Assembly: GCA_937884735.1 (NCBI GenBank)
Contig: CAKZYI010000461.1
Coordinates: forward strand, 1 to 26,840
Direction of reading: 5' to 3'
DNA length: 26,840 bases
DNA from: an uncultured Pleurocapsa sp.
GTDB taxonomy: Bacteria > Cyanobacteriota > Cyanobacteriia > Cyanobacteriales > Xenococcaceae
Of the stretch, positions 7,570 to 14,764 are shown piece after piece. The notes under the pieces are model-generated. The model was given only the letters and a program-made list of their open reading frames with translations. It was not told the DNA's origin and did no database searches. Position 1 is the stretch's first letter, and each line of letters begins with the position of its first letter. The translations under genes were made by a program, and so were the position numbers.

Positions 7570-8958
7570 ATGTTTAACTTCTCCTATTTATTTTCAAAGC
7601 AATGTATCAAATTTGAGTTCGATAAGCGATCGCGATTTACTGTCATTTTTATAGTTGCGATCGCTTTTTCTTTGTGGATTAGTCCTTTAGCCTTGACCCA
7701 AGATGAGGATGTAATTACGCCAGTCAATGGGTCGATTCGCCAGCCAAAGGCAACTGAGCCAACTTCTGTACCTATTCCTAGGGATGGACTATATTTTGCC
7801 GATATATTAGTACGCAATCGTCCCGTGTTTCAAATAGGCAGCCTGCCTCAAATTGACGCTAGTGCAAGGGCAAATATTATCAATCGTCGTATAGCTAGTT
7901 TACTCTCGCAAAATGACACTCCAGAAAAAGTAGAAATTGCTCCCGACAATCCTCGCAAAATTGCCACTTTAAGGGTCAACAATCGCATCTTAATGACTGT
8001 AACCGAGCAAGATGGAGAAGATTTTGGCTTAAATACAGAACAATTAGCCAAAAGATGGTCACAGCAGCTAGATACAGCATTTGATAAACCCCCTTTGGCG
8101 ATCGATGTTACTCAACGTCTATATACAACCACCAGAGAGTTATTACGAGATATCGTAGGTAATTTGCCTTCTTTAGTTGGAGCTATTGTCGTAGTTGGAA
8201 TTACCTGGGGAGTAGCAAAAGGAGTACGTTATCTAGCTTATACTTGGGCAAAACAAACTGAAGGAGATTCTAATACCGAACTTTTAATTGGCAGACTTAG
8301 TTATGGTGCTGTGTGGGTAGTTGGTTTTATTATTGCCCTAGGGGTTATGGGATTAGACTTTGGTGCATTATTGGGTGCATTAGGGCTAACCAGTGTAGCA
8401 ATTGGGTTTAGTCTCAAGGATGTCTTGAGTAACTATATATCTGGAGTCATTCTGCTTGCTGCTCGTCCTTTTCGGATTGACGATCAGGTAGTCATAGGAG
8501 AATACGAAGGGACAATTACTCAGATCCAACTTCGAGCAACAACTATGAAAACTTACGATGGTCGGGTAGTATACATTCCAAATCAAGAAGTATTTCAAGC
8601 TAGCATAATCAATAATACTGCTTCTCCTCGTCGCCGTAGCTCGGTAATGGTAGGTATCGACTATGGTGAAGACATCGGCGATGCGATCGCAGTAATCAAC
8701 ACAGTGCTAGTTAAGATTAAAGAAGTAGAAACTACCCCAAAGCCCGACGTACTAGTACATGAGCTTGCTGCAAGTACGGTTAATTTGGAAATTCGCTTTT
8801 GGGTGGACTCTCGCAGATCTGGTGTTGTAGCTACAACTTCTCTAGTGGCTCAGGCAGTTAAAGAAGCACTAGAAACGGCAAATATTGATATGCCAACAGA
8901 TATTTACACTTTGATTCTCAGAGAGATGCCCAATCAAATTCAGTTAAAAGAAAAATAA
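7570..8958 (+). CDS. MscS family mechanosensitive ion channel
   Basis: Small-conductance mechanosensitive channel, an inner-membrane safety valve opened by membrane tension during hypo-osmotic shock. Residues 24-42 form a hydrophobic leader ending near SPLALTQ, probably a signal peptide. A soluble, extracytoplasmic domain (about 45-185) follows, with RDGLYFADILVRNRPVFQIG, a feature I associate with cyanobacterial MscS homologues. Three transmembrane helices lie at about 196-290; the last holds the pore pattern LGALGLTSVAIGFSLKDVLSNYISG. The cytoplasmic beta domain then reads DDQVVIGEYEGTITQIQLRATTMKTYDGRVVYIPNQEV, the MscS core signature. Length 462. AGGAG at 7549-7553 is 16 nt from the ATG, and no nearer in-frame start exists. 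The stop is 1 nt from the convergent recF stop. Confidence 0.9.
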   Translation: MFNFSYLFSKQCIKFEFDKRSRFTVIFIVAIAFSLWISPLALTQDEDVITPVNGSIRQPKATEPTSVPIPRDGLYFADILVRNRPVFQIGSLPQIDASARANIINRRIASLLSQNDTPEKVEIAPDNPRKIATLRVNNRILMTVTEQDGEDFGLNTEQLAKRWSQQLDTAFDKPPLAIDVTQRLYTTTRELLRDIVGNLPSLVGAIVVVGITWGVAKGVRYLAYTWAKQTEGDSNTELLIGRLSYGAVWVVGFIIALGVMGLDFGALLGALGLTSVAIGFSLKDVLSNYISGVILLAARPFRIDDQVVIGEYEGTITQIQLRATTMKTYDGRVVYIPNQEVFQASIINNTASPRRRSSVMVGIDYGEDIGDAIAVINTVLVKIKEVETTPKPDVLVHELAASTVNLEIRFWVDSRRSGVVATTSLVAQAVKEALETANIDMPTDIYTLILREMPNQIQLKEK

Positions 8959-8959
8959 A

Positions 8960-10123
8960 CTAAGAGTGATTTCGTTGGGGGATATTATCAGTAATTATTT
9001 CTCCTGCTGTTACTTGCAAAACTTGTGAGTCTTTGATCCATGCTTGATTGAATGAGTCGATGTGAGTAGTCGTAATAATTGTTTGAAAGCGATCGCCAAT
9101 TACTTCCAAGAGCTGTTTTTGACGGTTGGGATCTAATTCTGCCAAAACGTCGTCCAATAGCAGTAAAGGTGGTTCGCCAATGACTTCTTCAATCAGTTTC
9201 AATTCCGCTAATTTTAAGGCTAAAACTAAAGTACGCTGTTGCCCCTGGGAGCCATAATAACGGGCAGGGGTTTGATTGATGGTAAACTCAATTTCATCGC
9301 GATGGGTGCCAACGACAGTTTTTCCCTGATATTGTTCTGCCGTGCGACGATCTGCAATTTTAGCTAAAAAAGCCTGCTGTACTTTTTCAGGATTATCTTC
9401 CATCCATTCTACATTTGGCAGATAATTAATCTCTAGCTGTTCGGTTTCACCACTGATTCTTTTATGCCAAACTTGAGCAATAGGAGCAAGTCTGGCGACC
9501 ACTCTAGCGCGTCTACGAGTCACCCTAGAGCCTGCTGCTGCTAACTGTTCGTCCCACAATTTTAGTTGCGGCTCCAAGCTATCGACTGCCCCCAATAATT
9601 CATCTTGCCTGATGGCACGAATCTTTTTTAATAAAGCATTGCGCTGACGCAACACCTGATTGTATTGCTGCAGAATACTTGAATATACAGGCTCTAGTTG
9701 AATTAGCAAACCATCGAGCCAACTCCTACGAGTATCTGGCGCACCTCTGACCAAATCCAAATCCAGACTAGAAAACTGTACTGCATTAAGAACTCCCAAA
9801 AAATCCAATTGACGACGCAAGTTTTCTCGATTAACAGCAATAGTGCGTCTCCCTTGTTTGCGAAAGATAATGCTTAACTCATTTGTACTGTGAGCTCTTT
9901 CCACAACTGCTTCTATTTGACTAGCAGCTGCCGTATCTAAAACTAATTCGCGATCGCGGCTGGTGCGATGACTTTTAAGGCTGGCTAATAATTCTACCGC
10001 TTCTAATAAATTAGATTTTCCCTGGGCATTATTTCCCACCAAAATAGTTTTTCTCGCTGTAAATTCTATCTGGCGATCAACATAATTCCGAAACGATCGC
10101 AGATGCAGTTTTTTTAAATACAT
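8960..10123 (-). CDS. recF: DNA replication and repair protein RecF
   Basis: ABC/SMC-like ATPase that binds gapped DNA and helps RecO and RecR load RecA during gap repair. MYLKKLHLRSFRNY is the typical RecF N-terminus. Walker A GNNAQGKSN spans residues 30-38. An arm region rich in charged residues lies at about 130-240. The signature YGSQGQQRTLVLALKLAE and Walker B LLLLDDVLAELD, with its acidic D-loop, are near the C-terminus. Length 387 is normal. The start lacks a Shine-Dalgarno sequence but matches the family start. It is not next to dnaA or dnaN here, as is common in cyanobacteria. The 3' end nearly abuts the MscS gene with no room for a terminator, so the two transcripts probably overlap. 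Confidence 0.95.
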   Translation of the reverse strand: MYLKKLHLRSFRNYVDRQIEFTARKTILVGNNAQGKSNLLEAVELLASLKSHRTSRDRELVLDTAAASQIEAVVERAHSTNELSIIFRKQGRRTIAVNRENLRRQLDFLGVLNAVQFSSLDLDLVRGAPDTRRSWLDGLLIQLEPVYSSILQQYNQVLRQRNALLKKIRAIRQDELLGAVDSLEPQLKLWDEQLAAAGSRVTRRRARVVARLAPIAQVWHKRISGETEQLEINYLPNVEWMEDNPEKVQQAFLAKIADRRTAEQYQGKTVVGTHRDEIEFTINQTPARYYGSQGQQRTLVLALKLAELKLIEEVIGEPPLLLLDDVLAELDPNRQKQLLEVIGDRFQTIITTTHIDSFNQAWIKDSQVLQVTAGEIITDNIPQRNHS

Positions 10124-10166
10124 TTATAAGCTTGGACAAAAAACAGAAAGCAGATGAGTTTATAAG

Positions 10167-10191
10167 TTGGGTTAGCGGTAGCGTAACCCAA
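10167..10191. repeat. Palindromic intergenic repeat between hemJ and recF
   Basis: TTGGGTTA (10167-10174) pairs with TAACCCAA (10184-10191) around GCGGTAGCG. From memory, palindromes of this form (GGGTTA, GC-rich core, TAACCC) recur between genes in many cyanobacteria. It lies downstream of hemJ and upstream of recF and could also end or stabilise the hemJ transcript, although no T-tract follows. Confidence 0.6.
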
Positions 10192-10221
10192 TAAAACTGT
10201 CTCTGCTACTGATATTTATGT

Positions 10222-10815
10222 TTATTCAGAAATGGAAGAAGCGAATTCTGGCTCTCGATCCATTTGGGCTAGTTTTTCTTTGTCTTTACGACGCTTTTTG
10301 GCATAAAGTTGGATACTCGCCACCATAGTTATGATCAAACCTGCCACTAACCAAGTAGTTAGATCCAAAGGCAAACTATTTTTAAATACAGCCAGCAGTA
10401 CAATCAAGACTAAAAGGATCGTTGGTGCTTCGTTCAAAGCTCTAAACTGCTGCCCTGTCCACTGACATTCCCCAGCAGCAAGCTGCTTCATGATTCGCTT
10501 GCAAAAATGATGATAACCAATCAGTAAAAGTACAAAGGCAAGCTTGATATGCAGCCAAGTAGATTTGAGAATTTCTGGTTCAGTGGAAATTAACCCAATA
10601 GCCATCGCCACTGTTACAATCATTCCTGGAGTTGTAATAATTCCATATAGGCGTTTTTCCATTAATTCATATTGCTTGGTCAAAATGCCACGAGCGGGTT
10701 CAGGCTCTTGTTGGGCTTCGGCATGATATACAAATAAGCGTACTAAATAAAATAATCCTGCAAACCACACTACGATTCCAATCAGGTGAAATGCTTTAAA
10801 CCAGTAATAAGCCAT
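10222..10815 (-). CDS. hemJ: Protoporphyrinogen oxidase HemJ
   Basis: Membrane protein that oxidises protoporphyrinogen IX to protoporphyrin IX, the last step shared by haem and chlorophyll synthesis; HemJ is the usual form in cyanobacteria. With the start at 10815 the protein reads MAYYWFKAFHLIGIVVWFAG, the family N-terminus, with conserved H10. Other family positions visible are R55 in EKRLYGIITTPGM and K91 in WLHIKLAFV. Four or five transmembrane helices are evident, and the C-terminus is highly charged. Length 197 fits. The frame stays open to 10890, but the extra residues are not like the family. There is no Shine-Dalgarno sequence. The gene lies 144 bp downstream of the tRNA-Arg on the same strand, so co-transcription is possible. 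Confidence 0.9.
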   Translation of the reverse strand: MAYYWFKAFHLIGIVVWFAGLFYLVRLFVYHAEAQQEPEPARGILTKQYELMEKRLYGIITTPGMIVTVAMAIGLISTEPEILKSTWLHIKLAFVLLLIGYHHFCKRIMKQLAAGECQWTGQQFRALNEAPTILLVLIVLLAVFKNSLPLDLTTWLVAGLIITMVASIQLYAKKRRKDKEKLAQMDREPEFASSISE

Positions 10816-10959
10816 AAAAATATTTTTATCAAAAATTATTCCGTATTTAAGTGAAGTGTATATTTTTCTGACACTCCAAATACCAACCACGCAATAAAAT
10901 TTTAAGAAACAGCGTGATCACTTCTAATTAAAATGCAGTTTAGTACCTCGAAAAGATAA

Positions 10960-11316
10960 CGGGACTGGCCAGATTTGAACTGGCGACCTAGCGCTTCAGA
11001 TTAGTGTAAGTTTCCTTACTCTCTGGACTATCTCTTCACCCTGGATAAAAATCATGTTTTACCTTTAGGTGGTGGCCTTTACGTTGTAAGCGTTTGTCCT
11101 AAAACAAAAAAAAGAAATTGTCTCCTGATTTTCTAACCTACAACTAGTCTCTGCACCTTCTCTACCAGGAAATAATAGAGCTTGGATCACGATTACCTTT
11201 GCTACAGACTGTAGCTTTAGGCTTCCCTGAATTTGACCACATTCATCAATAAAGTTTCCTTCATGATGCCCGATGTTTCAGGAGGCGCTTGCTCTATCCT
11301 ACTGAGCCACAGCCCC
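10960..11316 (-). tRNA. tRNA-Arg(CCU) interrupted by a group I intron
   Basis: The two exons are 11280-11316 (5' half) and 10960-10996 (3' half). Joined they make a 74-nt tRNA. Acceptor stem: GGGGCTG with CAGTCCC plus discriminator G. D-stem: GCTC/GAGC. Anticodon stem: AGCGC/GCGCT around the loop CTCCTAA, giving anticodon CCU. T-stem: GCCAG/CTGGC around TTCAAAT. CCA is not encoded. The intron sits immediately after anticodon base U36, the position known for group I introns in tRNA-Arg(CCU) of some bacteria, including cyanobacteria. It reads AGG arginine codons. Without the intron the two halves are easily missed. Confidence 0.93.
10997..11279 (-). ncRNA. Self-splicing group I intron (283 nt, no ORF) in tRNA-Arg(CCU)
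   Basis: Catalytic RNA that removes itself using a guanosine cofactor. P1 is visible: exon CCU plus intron GA pairs with UCGGG around an AACA loop, placing the required U-G wobble exactly at the 5' splice site. The intron's last base is the expected terminal G. The core contains AAATTCAGGGAAGCCTAAA, GGTAATC...GATCCAAGCT, AAGGTGCAGAGACTAG (P7 5' strand) and AGAGATAGTCC (P7 3' strand). These closely resemble the core of the Anabaena tRNA-Leu(UAA) intron, pointing to the same subgroup (IC3). It is too short to hold a homing endonuclease gene. Confidence 0.92.
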
Positions 11317-11356
11317 TTGTTTATCTTAAGTATCAGCATAGATCAAGATTTTTAAC

Positions 11357-11386
11357 TTGATTACCTAAACCATTTTTCTATATAAA
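11357..11386 (+). promoter_or_regulatory. Possible psaK promoter
   Basis: TTGATT (11357-11362) and TATAAA (11381-11386) are separated by 18 bp in the AT-rich spacer between the tRNA and psaK. This would give a leader of about 100 nt. The match is moderate, and I saw no clear high-light (HLR1-type) repeat. Confidence 0.25.
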
Positions 11387-11502
11387 ACTTTACTAGATTA
11401 ATAAATATTGCAACATCGATTAATACTTTTGTTATCTAAAGAAATAAAACTATTATCGATTCTAGATGATAAATCATTGCATATAAACAGGAGAAATTGA
11501 CT

Positions 11503-11766
11503 TTGACTTATTTAACTTTATTAGCAGCTACTGTTCCTCAAACTGTATCTTGGAGTCCTAAGGTAGCTATTGTGATGATTGCTTGTAATATTGTAGCGAT
11601 CGCATTTGGCAAATTTACTATCAAAAATCAGTCTGCAGGTCCTTCTTTGCCTTCTCCCGCTTTATTTGGTGGAATGGGTCTACCTGCTTTACTCGGTACT
11701 ACCAGCTTGGGTCATCTTTTGGGCGCAGGTGTAATTCTAGGGCTAGCTAACGCTGGCGCACTATAA
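11503..11766 (+). CDS. psaK: Photosystem I reaction centre subunit PsaK
   Basis: Small membrane subunit at the periphery of photosystem I, binding antenna chlorophyll; two transmembrane helices. Residues 18-36 (KVAIVMIACNIVAIAFGKF) and about 60-85 (LPALLGTTSLGHLLGAGVILGLANAG) are the two helices, joined by a loop rich in P and S (SAGPSLPSPALFGGMG). The C-terminal GHLLGAGVILGL is a clear PsaK signature. There is no ATG. Two in-frame TTG codons occur at 11497 and 11503, and AGGAG at 11489-11493 is 3 and 9 nt away respectively, so 11503 is the better start (87 residues). A non-AUG start in a photosynthesis gene is unusual but the alignment leaves no other choice. Confidence 0.92.
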   Translation: MTYLTLLAATVPQTVSWSPKVAIVMIACNIVAIAFGKFTIKNQSAGPSLPSPALFGGMGLPALLGTTSLGHLLGAGVILGLANAGAL

Positions 11767-11852
11767 GAGCGAACAATATATTAATCGTATTGTGATTACC
11801 AGCAGTAGTTAAGAGCTTGCAAAGTTCTTAATTTTCAAGATAATTTTTAAAA

Positions 11853-11888
11853 AAGCGTGGAGGCATCTTTGATAATGTTTCCACGCTT
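11853..11888. terminator. Bidirectional terminator between psaK and the petN operon
   Basis: AAGCGTGGA (11853-11861) pairs with TCCACGCTT (11880-11888). The stem can extend inward through AGGCAT/ATGTTT with G-T pairs. On + it is followed by a T-rich run. On the minus strand it is followed by six T residues, a good intrinsic terminator. It serves the convergent psaK (+) and petN unit (-). Confidence 0.8.
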
Positions 11889-11997
11889 CTTGTATTTGTT
11901 TGATTTAGCTTTTTTTGTTTCACTTGAAGGTATCCAATGGGAACTAAAGAAAAGAAACAAAAACTCTTTTCCTTAAGCCTCATTCCTTATTCCTAAA

Positions 11998-12150
11998 TTA
12001 GCCTCCGCCTCGTTTGTCGCGATCTTGGCGACGACGATCTTGCCATTTAACTATCGAAAGGTAAGAAATACCGATACTAAGTAGTATTAGTAAGCCTACG
12101 GCAACTAGAAATAAAGTGTTTAGTAACTCGTTTGCTTCAACTGTTTCCAC
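11998..12150 (-). CDS. Small single-pass membrane protein downstream of petN
   Basis: A 50-residue protein starting at GTG, beginning VETVEANELLNTLF and ending in a basic tail WQDRRRQDRDKRGGG. One transmembrane helix, LFLVAVGLLILLSIGISYL, lies at about 13-31; the positive tail predicts the C-terminus in the cytoplasm or stroma-like side. The GTG lies 3 nt after the petN stop, with no Shine-Dalgarno sequence of its own, so translation is probably coupled to petN. It resembles small conserved cyanobacterial proteins I have seen annotated as hypothetical. An auxiliary role with the cytochrome b6f complex is suggested only by position. Confidence 0.78.
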   Translation of the reverse strand: METVEANELLNTLFLVAVGLLILLSIGISYLSIVKWQDRRRQDRDKRGGG

Positions 12151-12153
12151 GAC

Positions 12154-12243
12154 TTAGAATCCGTTACGACCCCAAACAACCATTGCAATCGACCATGTAA
12201 ATAAAGCCAAGATAGAAACCCAGCCTAATGTCAAAATATCCAT
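12154..12243 (-). CDS. petN: Cytochrome b6f complex subunit PetN
   Basis: A 29-residue subunit VIII of the cytochrome b6f complex, a single transmembrane helix at the edge of the dimer needed for complex assembly and stability. The sequence begins MDILTLGWVS and ends SIAMVVWGRNGF, which matches the nearly invariant PetN pattern (MDILTLGW...VVWGRNG). It is followed 3 nt later by another small membrane protein gene, and the pair ends at the shared terminator. The start ATG lacks a Shine-Dalgarno sequence. Confidence 0.96.
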   Translation of the reverse strand: MDILTLGWVSILALFTWSIAMVVWGRNGF

Positions 12244-12318
12244 GTCAGTATTTATTTTTTGAAATATATATTTAATTTGGCAACTATAAACCCTATCATA
12301 CTTCTTAAAGGATCTTTT

Positions 12319-12765
12319 GTGGTGAGGATTGTGCCTACTTTAGTTGCAGAAAGAATTGAATCAGTAAAAGCAGGAATAGTCAGTGCGGGAGCATTTGCGA
12401 TCGCTGAATTAGCAATTATTTTGCTAGGAGAAACTATAGTTAAAGCTCTATCTCAAGATAATTTAGCTACTGTGATACTAAACTGGGAATCATTACTACA
12501 GCTATCTTTTGGTGCAATTAGCGGTTTTCTGTTTGGAGTTACCTATCGTTATATTATTCGAGACGATCGCAATTCTCATCTTAGTGATGGTGCAGTATTT
12601 GCTTTTGGCTTGATTCGAGGACTTGCTTTAATTGAAAATAATTTGATTTGGTCAGAAATATTGTCTTTACTATTCTTAATAGCTCAAAGCATTATTTGTT
12701 TTGCGATCGCTCGTTTTATTCTCGATTTAGCGATCGCTAGATCGTTAGTAAAGCCTTTTATTTGA
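12319..12765 (+). CDS. Conserved membrane protein of unknown function
   Basis: I do not recognise a named family, though the N-terminal pattern PTLVAERIESVKAGIVSAGAF resembles uncharacterised cyanobacterial membrane proteins. About 148 residues with four hydrophobic segments: around 22-40, 55-76 (with the glycine-rich LSFGAISGFLFGVTYRYIIRDD), 92-105 and 115-145. RDDRNSHLSDGAVFAFGLIRGLALIE is a distinctive polar-to-helical stretch. There is no ATG; tandem GTG codons at 12319 and 12322 follow AAGGA at 12308-12312 with good spacing, whereas the upstream TTG at 12259 would overlap the petN promoter region. The gene diverges from petN with about 75 bp between starts. Confidence 0.6.
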   Translation: MVRIVPTLVAERIESVKAGIVSAGAFAIAELAIILLGETIVKALSQDNLATVILNWESLLQLSFGAISGFLFGVTYRYIIRDDRNSHLSDGAVFAFGLIRGLALIENNLIWSEILSLLFLIAQSIICFAIARFILDLAIARSLVKPFI

Positions 12766-12805
12766 ACTTTGATTGCTTATTGATTACATCCTAAAACAAT
12801 TTTCT

Positions 12806-12937
12806 TTTTATGCTATTGGAAGTAGTAGTCTAAACTCGATCATTACACAAAAACTATTTCAAATAATGGGAGTAGATCTTGCTGTCACTAATAAACTAAA
12901 TGAAGAATCAAGCTTTACAATAGATTTGCCTTGTTAA
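12806..12937 (+). pseudogene. Remnant of a histidine kinase C-terminus
   Basis: A 44-codon frame ends at TAA 12935-12937 and reads FYAIGSSSLNSIITQKLFQI, then MGVDLAVTNKLNEESSFTID, then LPC. It resembles the end of a HATPase_c domain: the G2-box helix (normally GTGLGLAITQKL), then a glycine turn, then a beta pair ending in GS.FTI.LP. The G2 box has lost its glycines and no upstream kinase sequence exists, since the preceding gene ends 40 bp earlier. It therefore looks like a decayed fragment, not a gene. The assignment rests on motif memory only. Confidence 0.5.
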
Positions 12938-12967
12938 ACTCTACAACTTTTTTGAGATACGATAATT

Positions 12968-13945
12968 ATGGCTCCAAAAACCATAGAAGTAGAACATCTT
13001 AGTAAAGTATATGGTTCGACAGTTGCCATCAAAGATGTTCATTTTTCAGTGGATTCAGGGGAAATAATCGGTTTTTTAGGACCAAATGGCGCGGGAAAAA
13101 CCACCACAATGAGGATTTTGGCGGGATGTCTTTCCGCTACATCGGGTACAGCTAAAATTGCGGGTTAAGATGTCCATCGGCATTCGATGAAGGTACGTCG
13201 TCGTATTGGATATTTACCCGAAACTCCTCCACTTTATCCAGGTATGTCGGTAAAGCAGTATTTATATTTTGTCTCCAAAATAAAAGGAATTAGAGCAGGC
13301 GATCGCCGTCGTCGAGTATATAATGCGATGATACGGTGCCAATTAATAGAGCAAGAAAACACGATTATTCGCAAACTTTCCCAAGGATATCGACAGCGAA
13401 TAGGAATTGCTCAAGCAATTGTTCACAAGCCTCCTGTAATTATTTTAGATGAACCAACAGTAGGGCTAGATCCCAGACAAATTATTGAAGTACGAAATTT
13501 AATTAAGAGTTTGGCAGGGGAACATACTATTATTCTTTCTACTCATATTTTGCCAGAAGCTAGTATGATTTGCGATCGCGTTACTATTATCAATCAAGGT
13601 AAAGTGATTACTACCGATACCCCTAATGGTTTACAAGCACAGCTAAAAATTAGTTCTGGTTATCAATTAGAAGTGTCAGGAGATGTAGACATAATTTTAC
13701 CCTTGTTGCGGAATGTCCCTGGGGTTATCAGTGTACTTTTAGAAAATCATTCTACAACCAACAGTGGAAAACGCCATATTCTAAAAGTTGCTTGCAAATC
13801 TAGAAGTGAACCTGGAAAAGATATTGCTAAATTAATAGTTACACAAGGATTGGAACTACACGAATTACGTCGTACCTGTCCTAGTCTAGAAGATATTTTT
13901 TTAAAGTTAACAACGGAAGAGCCTTTATCAATTAATAATCTATGA
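12968..13945 (+). pseudogene. GldA-like ABC transporter ATPase gene interrupted by in-frame TAA
   Basis: ATPase of an ABC-2 exporter (CcmA/GldA type). The first part (residues 1-66) has VEHLSKVYGS and Walker A GPNGAGKTT, ending TAKIAG. TAA at 13166-13168 then interrupts, and the same frame continues DVHRHSMKVRRRIGYLPETP (Q-loop region), LSQGYRQRIGIAQA (signature), VIILDEPTVGLDP (Walker B) and LSTHILPEA (H-loop). In homologues this position is normally tyrosine or similar (AG-Y-DV), so TAT or TAC to TAA is enough. No other damage is visible. An internal ATG at 13187 could restart the C-terminal 252 residues but has no Shine-Dalgarno sequence and lacks Walker A. The end overlaps the permease start by 4 nt (ATGA). 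Recent mutation, base-call error or read-through all remain possible. Confidence 0.8.
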
Positions 13946-14736
13946 TCATCAGTAACATTACGGCGATCGCTCAAAAAGAATTGCAGAGTTATTTTGTTTC
14001 TCCATTTGCTTATGTAATGGCAGCATTTTTTTGGTTTATTTCTGGCTTATTTTTTGTAGAAATATTAATTGGAAAACAAGGAATAATTCAACAAGTTTTT
14101 TCTAGAGAACAGATGGGAGTTAGTATTGGCTCTGTTGATGTAGCCACAGAGTTTTTAAATTCTTATCTAGCTATCTTGGGTACTCTGTCGTTGTTAATTA
14201 TTCCTATTTTATCTATGGGACTTTATGCAGATGAAAAAAAACAAGGAACTTTAGAATTATTAACTACTTCTCCTCTTAGCAATTGGTCTGTTGCATTAGG
14301 AAAGTTAATTGCAGTAACCCTATTATTTGTTTTTTTGCTGCTACCTTCTATTTTTTATCAGGCGATCGCCTTTAGCGCAGCTGTCCCCTCTTTGCCTCTT
14401 GCTATACCGTTGTTAGCTAATGTAGGTTTAGTTTTGATGGCGGCTTCTTTATTATCTATAGGAATGTTTATTTCTTCTTTAACTAATAGCAATATCCTCG
14501 CGGCAATTTTAACTTTTTGTATAATCTTAATTTCTTGGACAGTAGATTTAATTGCTAATAATGTCGAAGGATGGCTAGGTGATAACTTAAAGTATATTTC
14601 TATGTTAGATAGCTACAACAATTTAGTTCAAGGTGTTGCTAATATCAGTGATTTTTCTGCATTTTTTAGCTATATATTTTTAGGCATATTTTTAACATCT
14701 CAATCTATTGAATTATTCCGTTCAAATATTCATTAG
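13942..14736 (+). CDS. ABC-2 type permease, GldF-like
   Basis: Integral membrane partner of the preceding ATPase. 264 residues with six hydrophobic segments. ITAIAQKELQSYFVSPFAYV is the typical N-terminus of this permease family, followed by a first helix (AAFFWFISGLFFVEILI), an extracytoplasmic loop, and the motif GLYADEKKQGTLELLTTSPLSNW, the cytoplasmic coupling region seen in GldF/ABC-2 proteins. Its ATG overlaps the ATPase stop, so the two are translationally coupled. The reading frame is intact although the upstream ATPase gene is interrupted. The transported substrate is unknown; in Bacteroidetes GldAFG supports gliding. Confidence 0.85.
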   Translation: MIISNITAIAQKELQSYFVSPFAYVMAAFFWFISGLFFVEILIGKQGIIQQVFSREQMGVSIGSVDVATEFLNSYLAILGTLSLLIIPILSMGLYADEKKQGTLELLTTSPLSNWSVALGKLIAVTLLFVFLLLPSIFYQAIAFSAAVPSLPLAIPLLANVGLVLMAASLLSIGMFISSLTNSNILAAILTFCIILISWTVDLIANNVEGWLGDNLKYISMLDSYNNLVQGVANISDFSAFFSYIFLGIFLTSQSIELFRSNIH

Positions 14737-14764
14737 TTGCTCATATCATGTCTACAATTAGTTT

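Noticed and set aside
10997..11279. Intergenic spacer between two truncated tRNA genes
   Set aside because: The two halves complete one cloverleaf and the sequence between them carries group I core elements, so it is an intron.
11497..11499. First TTG as the psaK start
   Set aside because: It is only 3 nt from AGGAG; the TTG at 11503 has the normal 9-nt spacing.
4973..13168. Reassigned genetic code or selenocysteine/pyrrolysine use to explain the two internal stops
   Set aside because: TAA and TAG both end normal genes in the window, TGA is not involved, and the replaced residues look like ordinary Leu- and Tyr-type positions.
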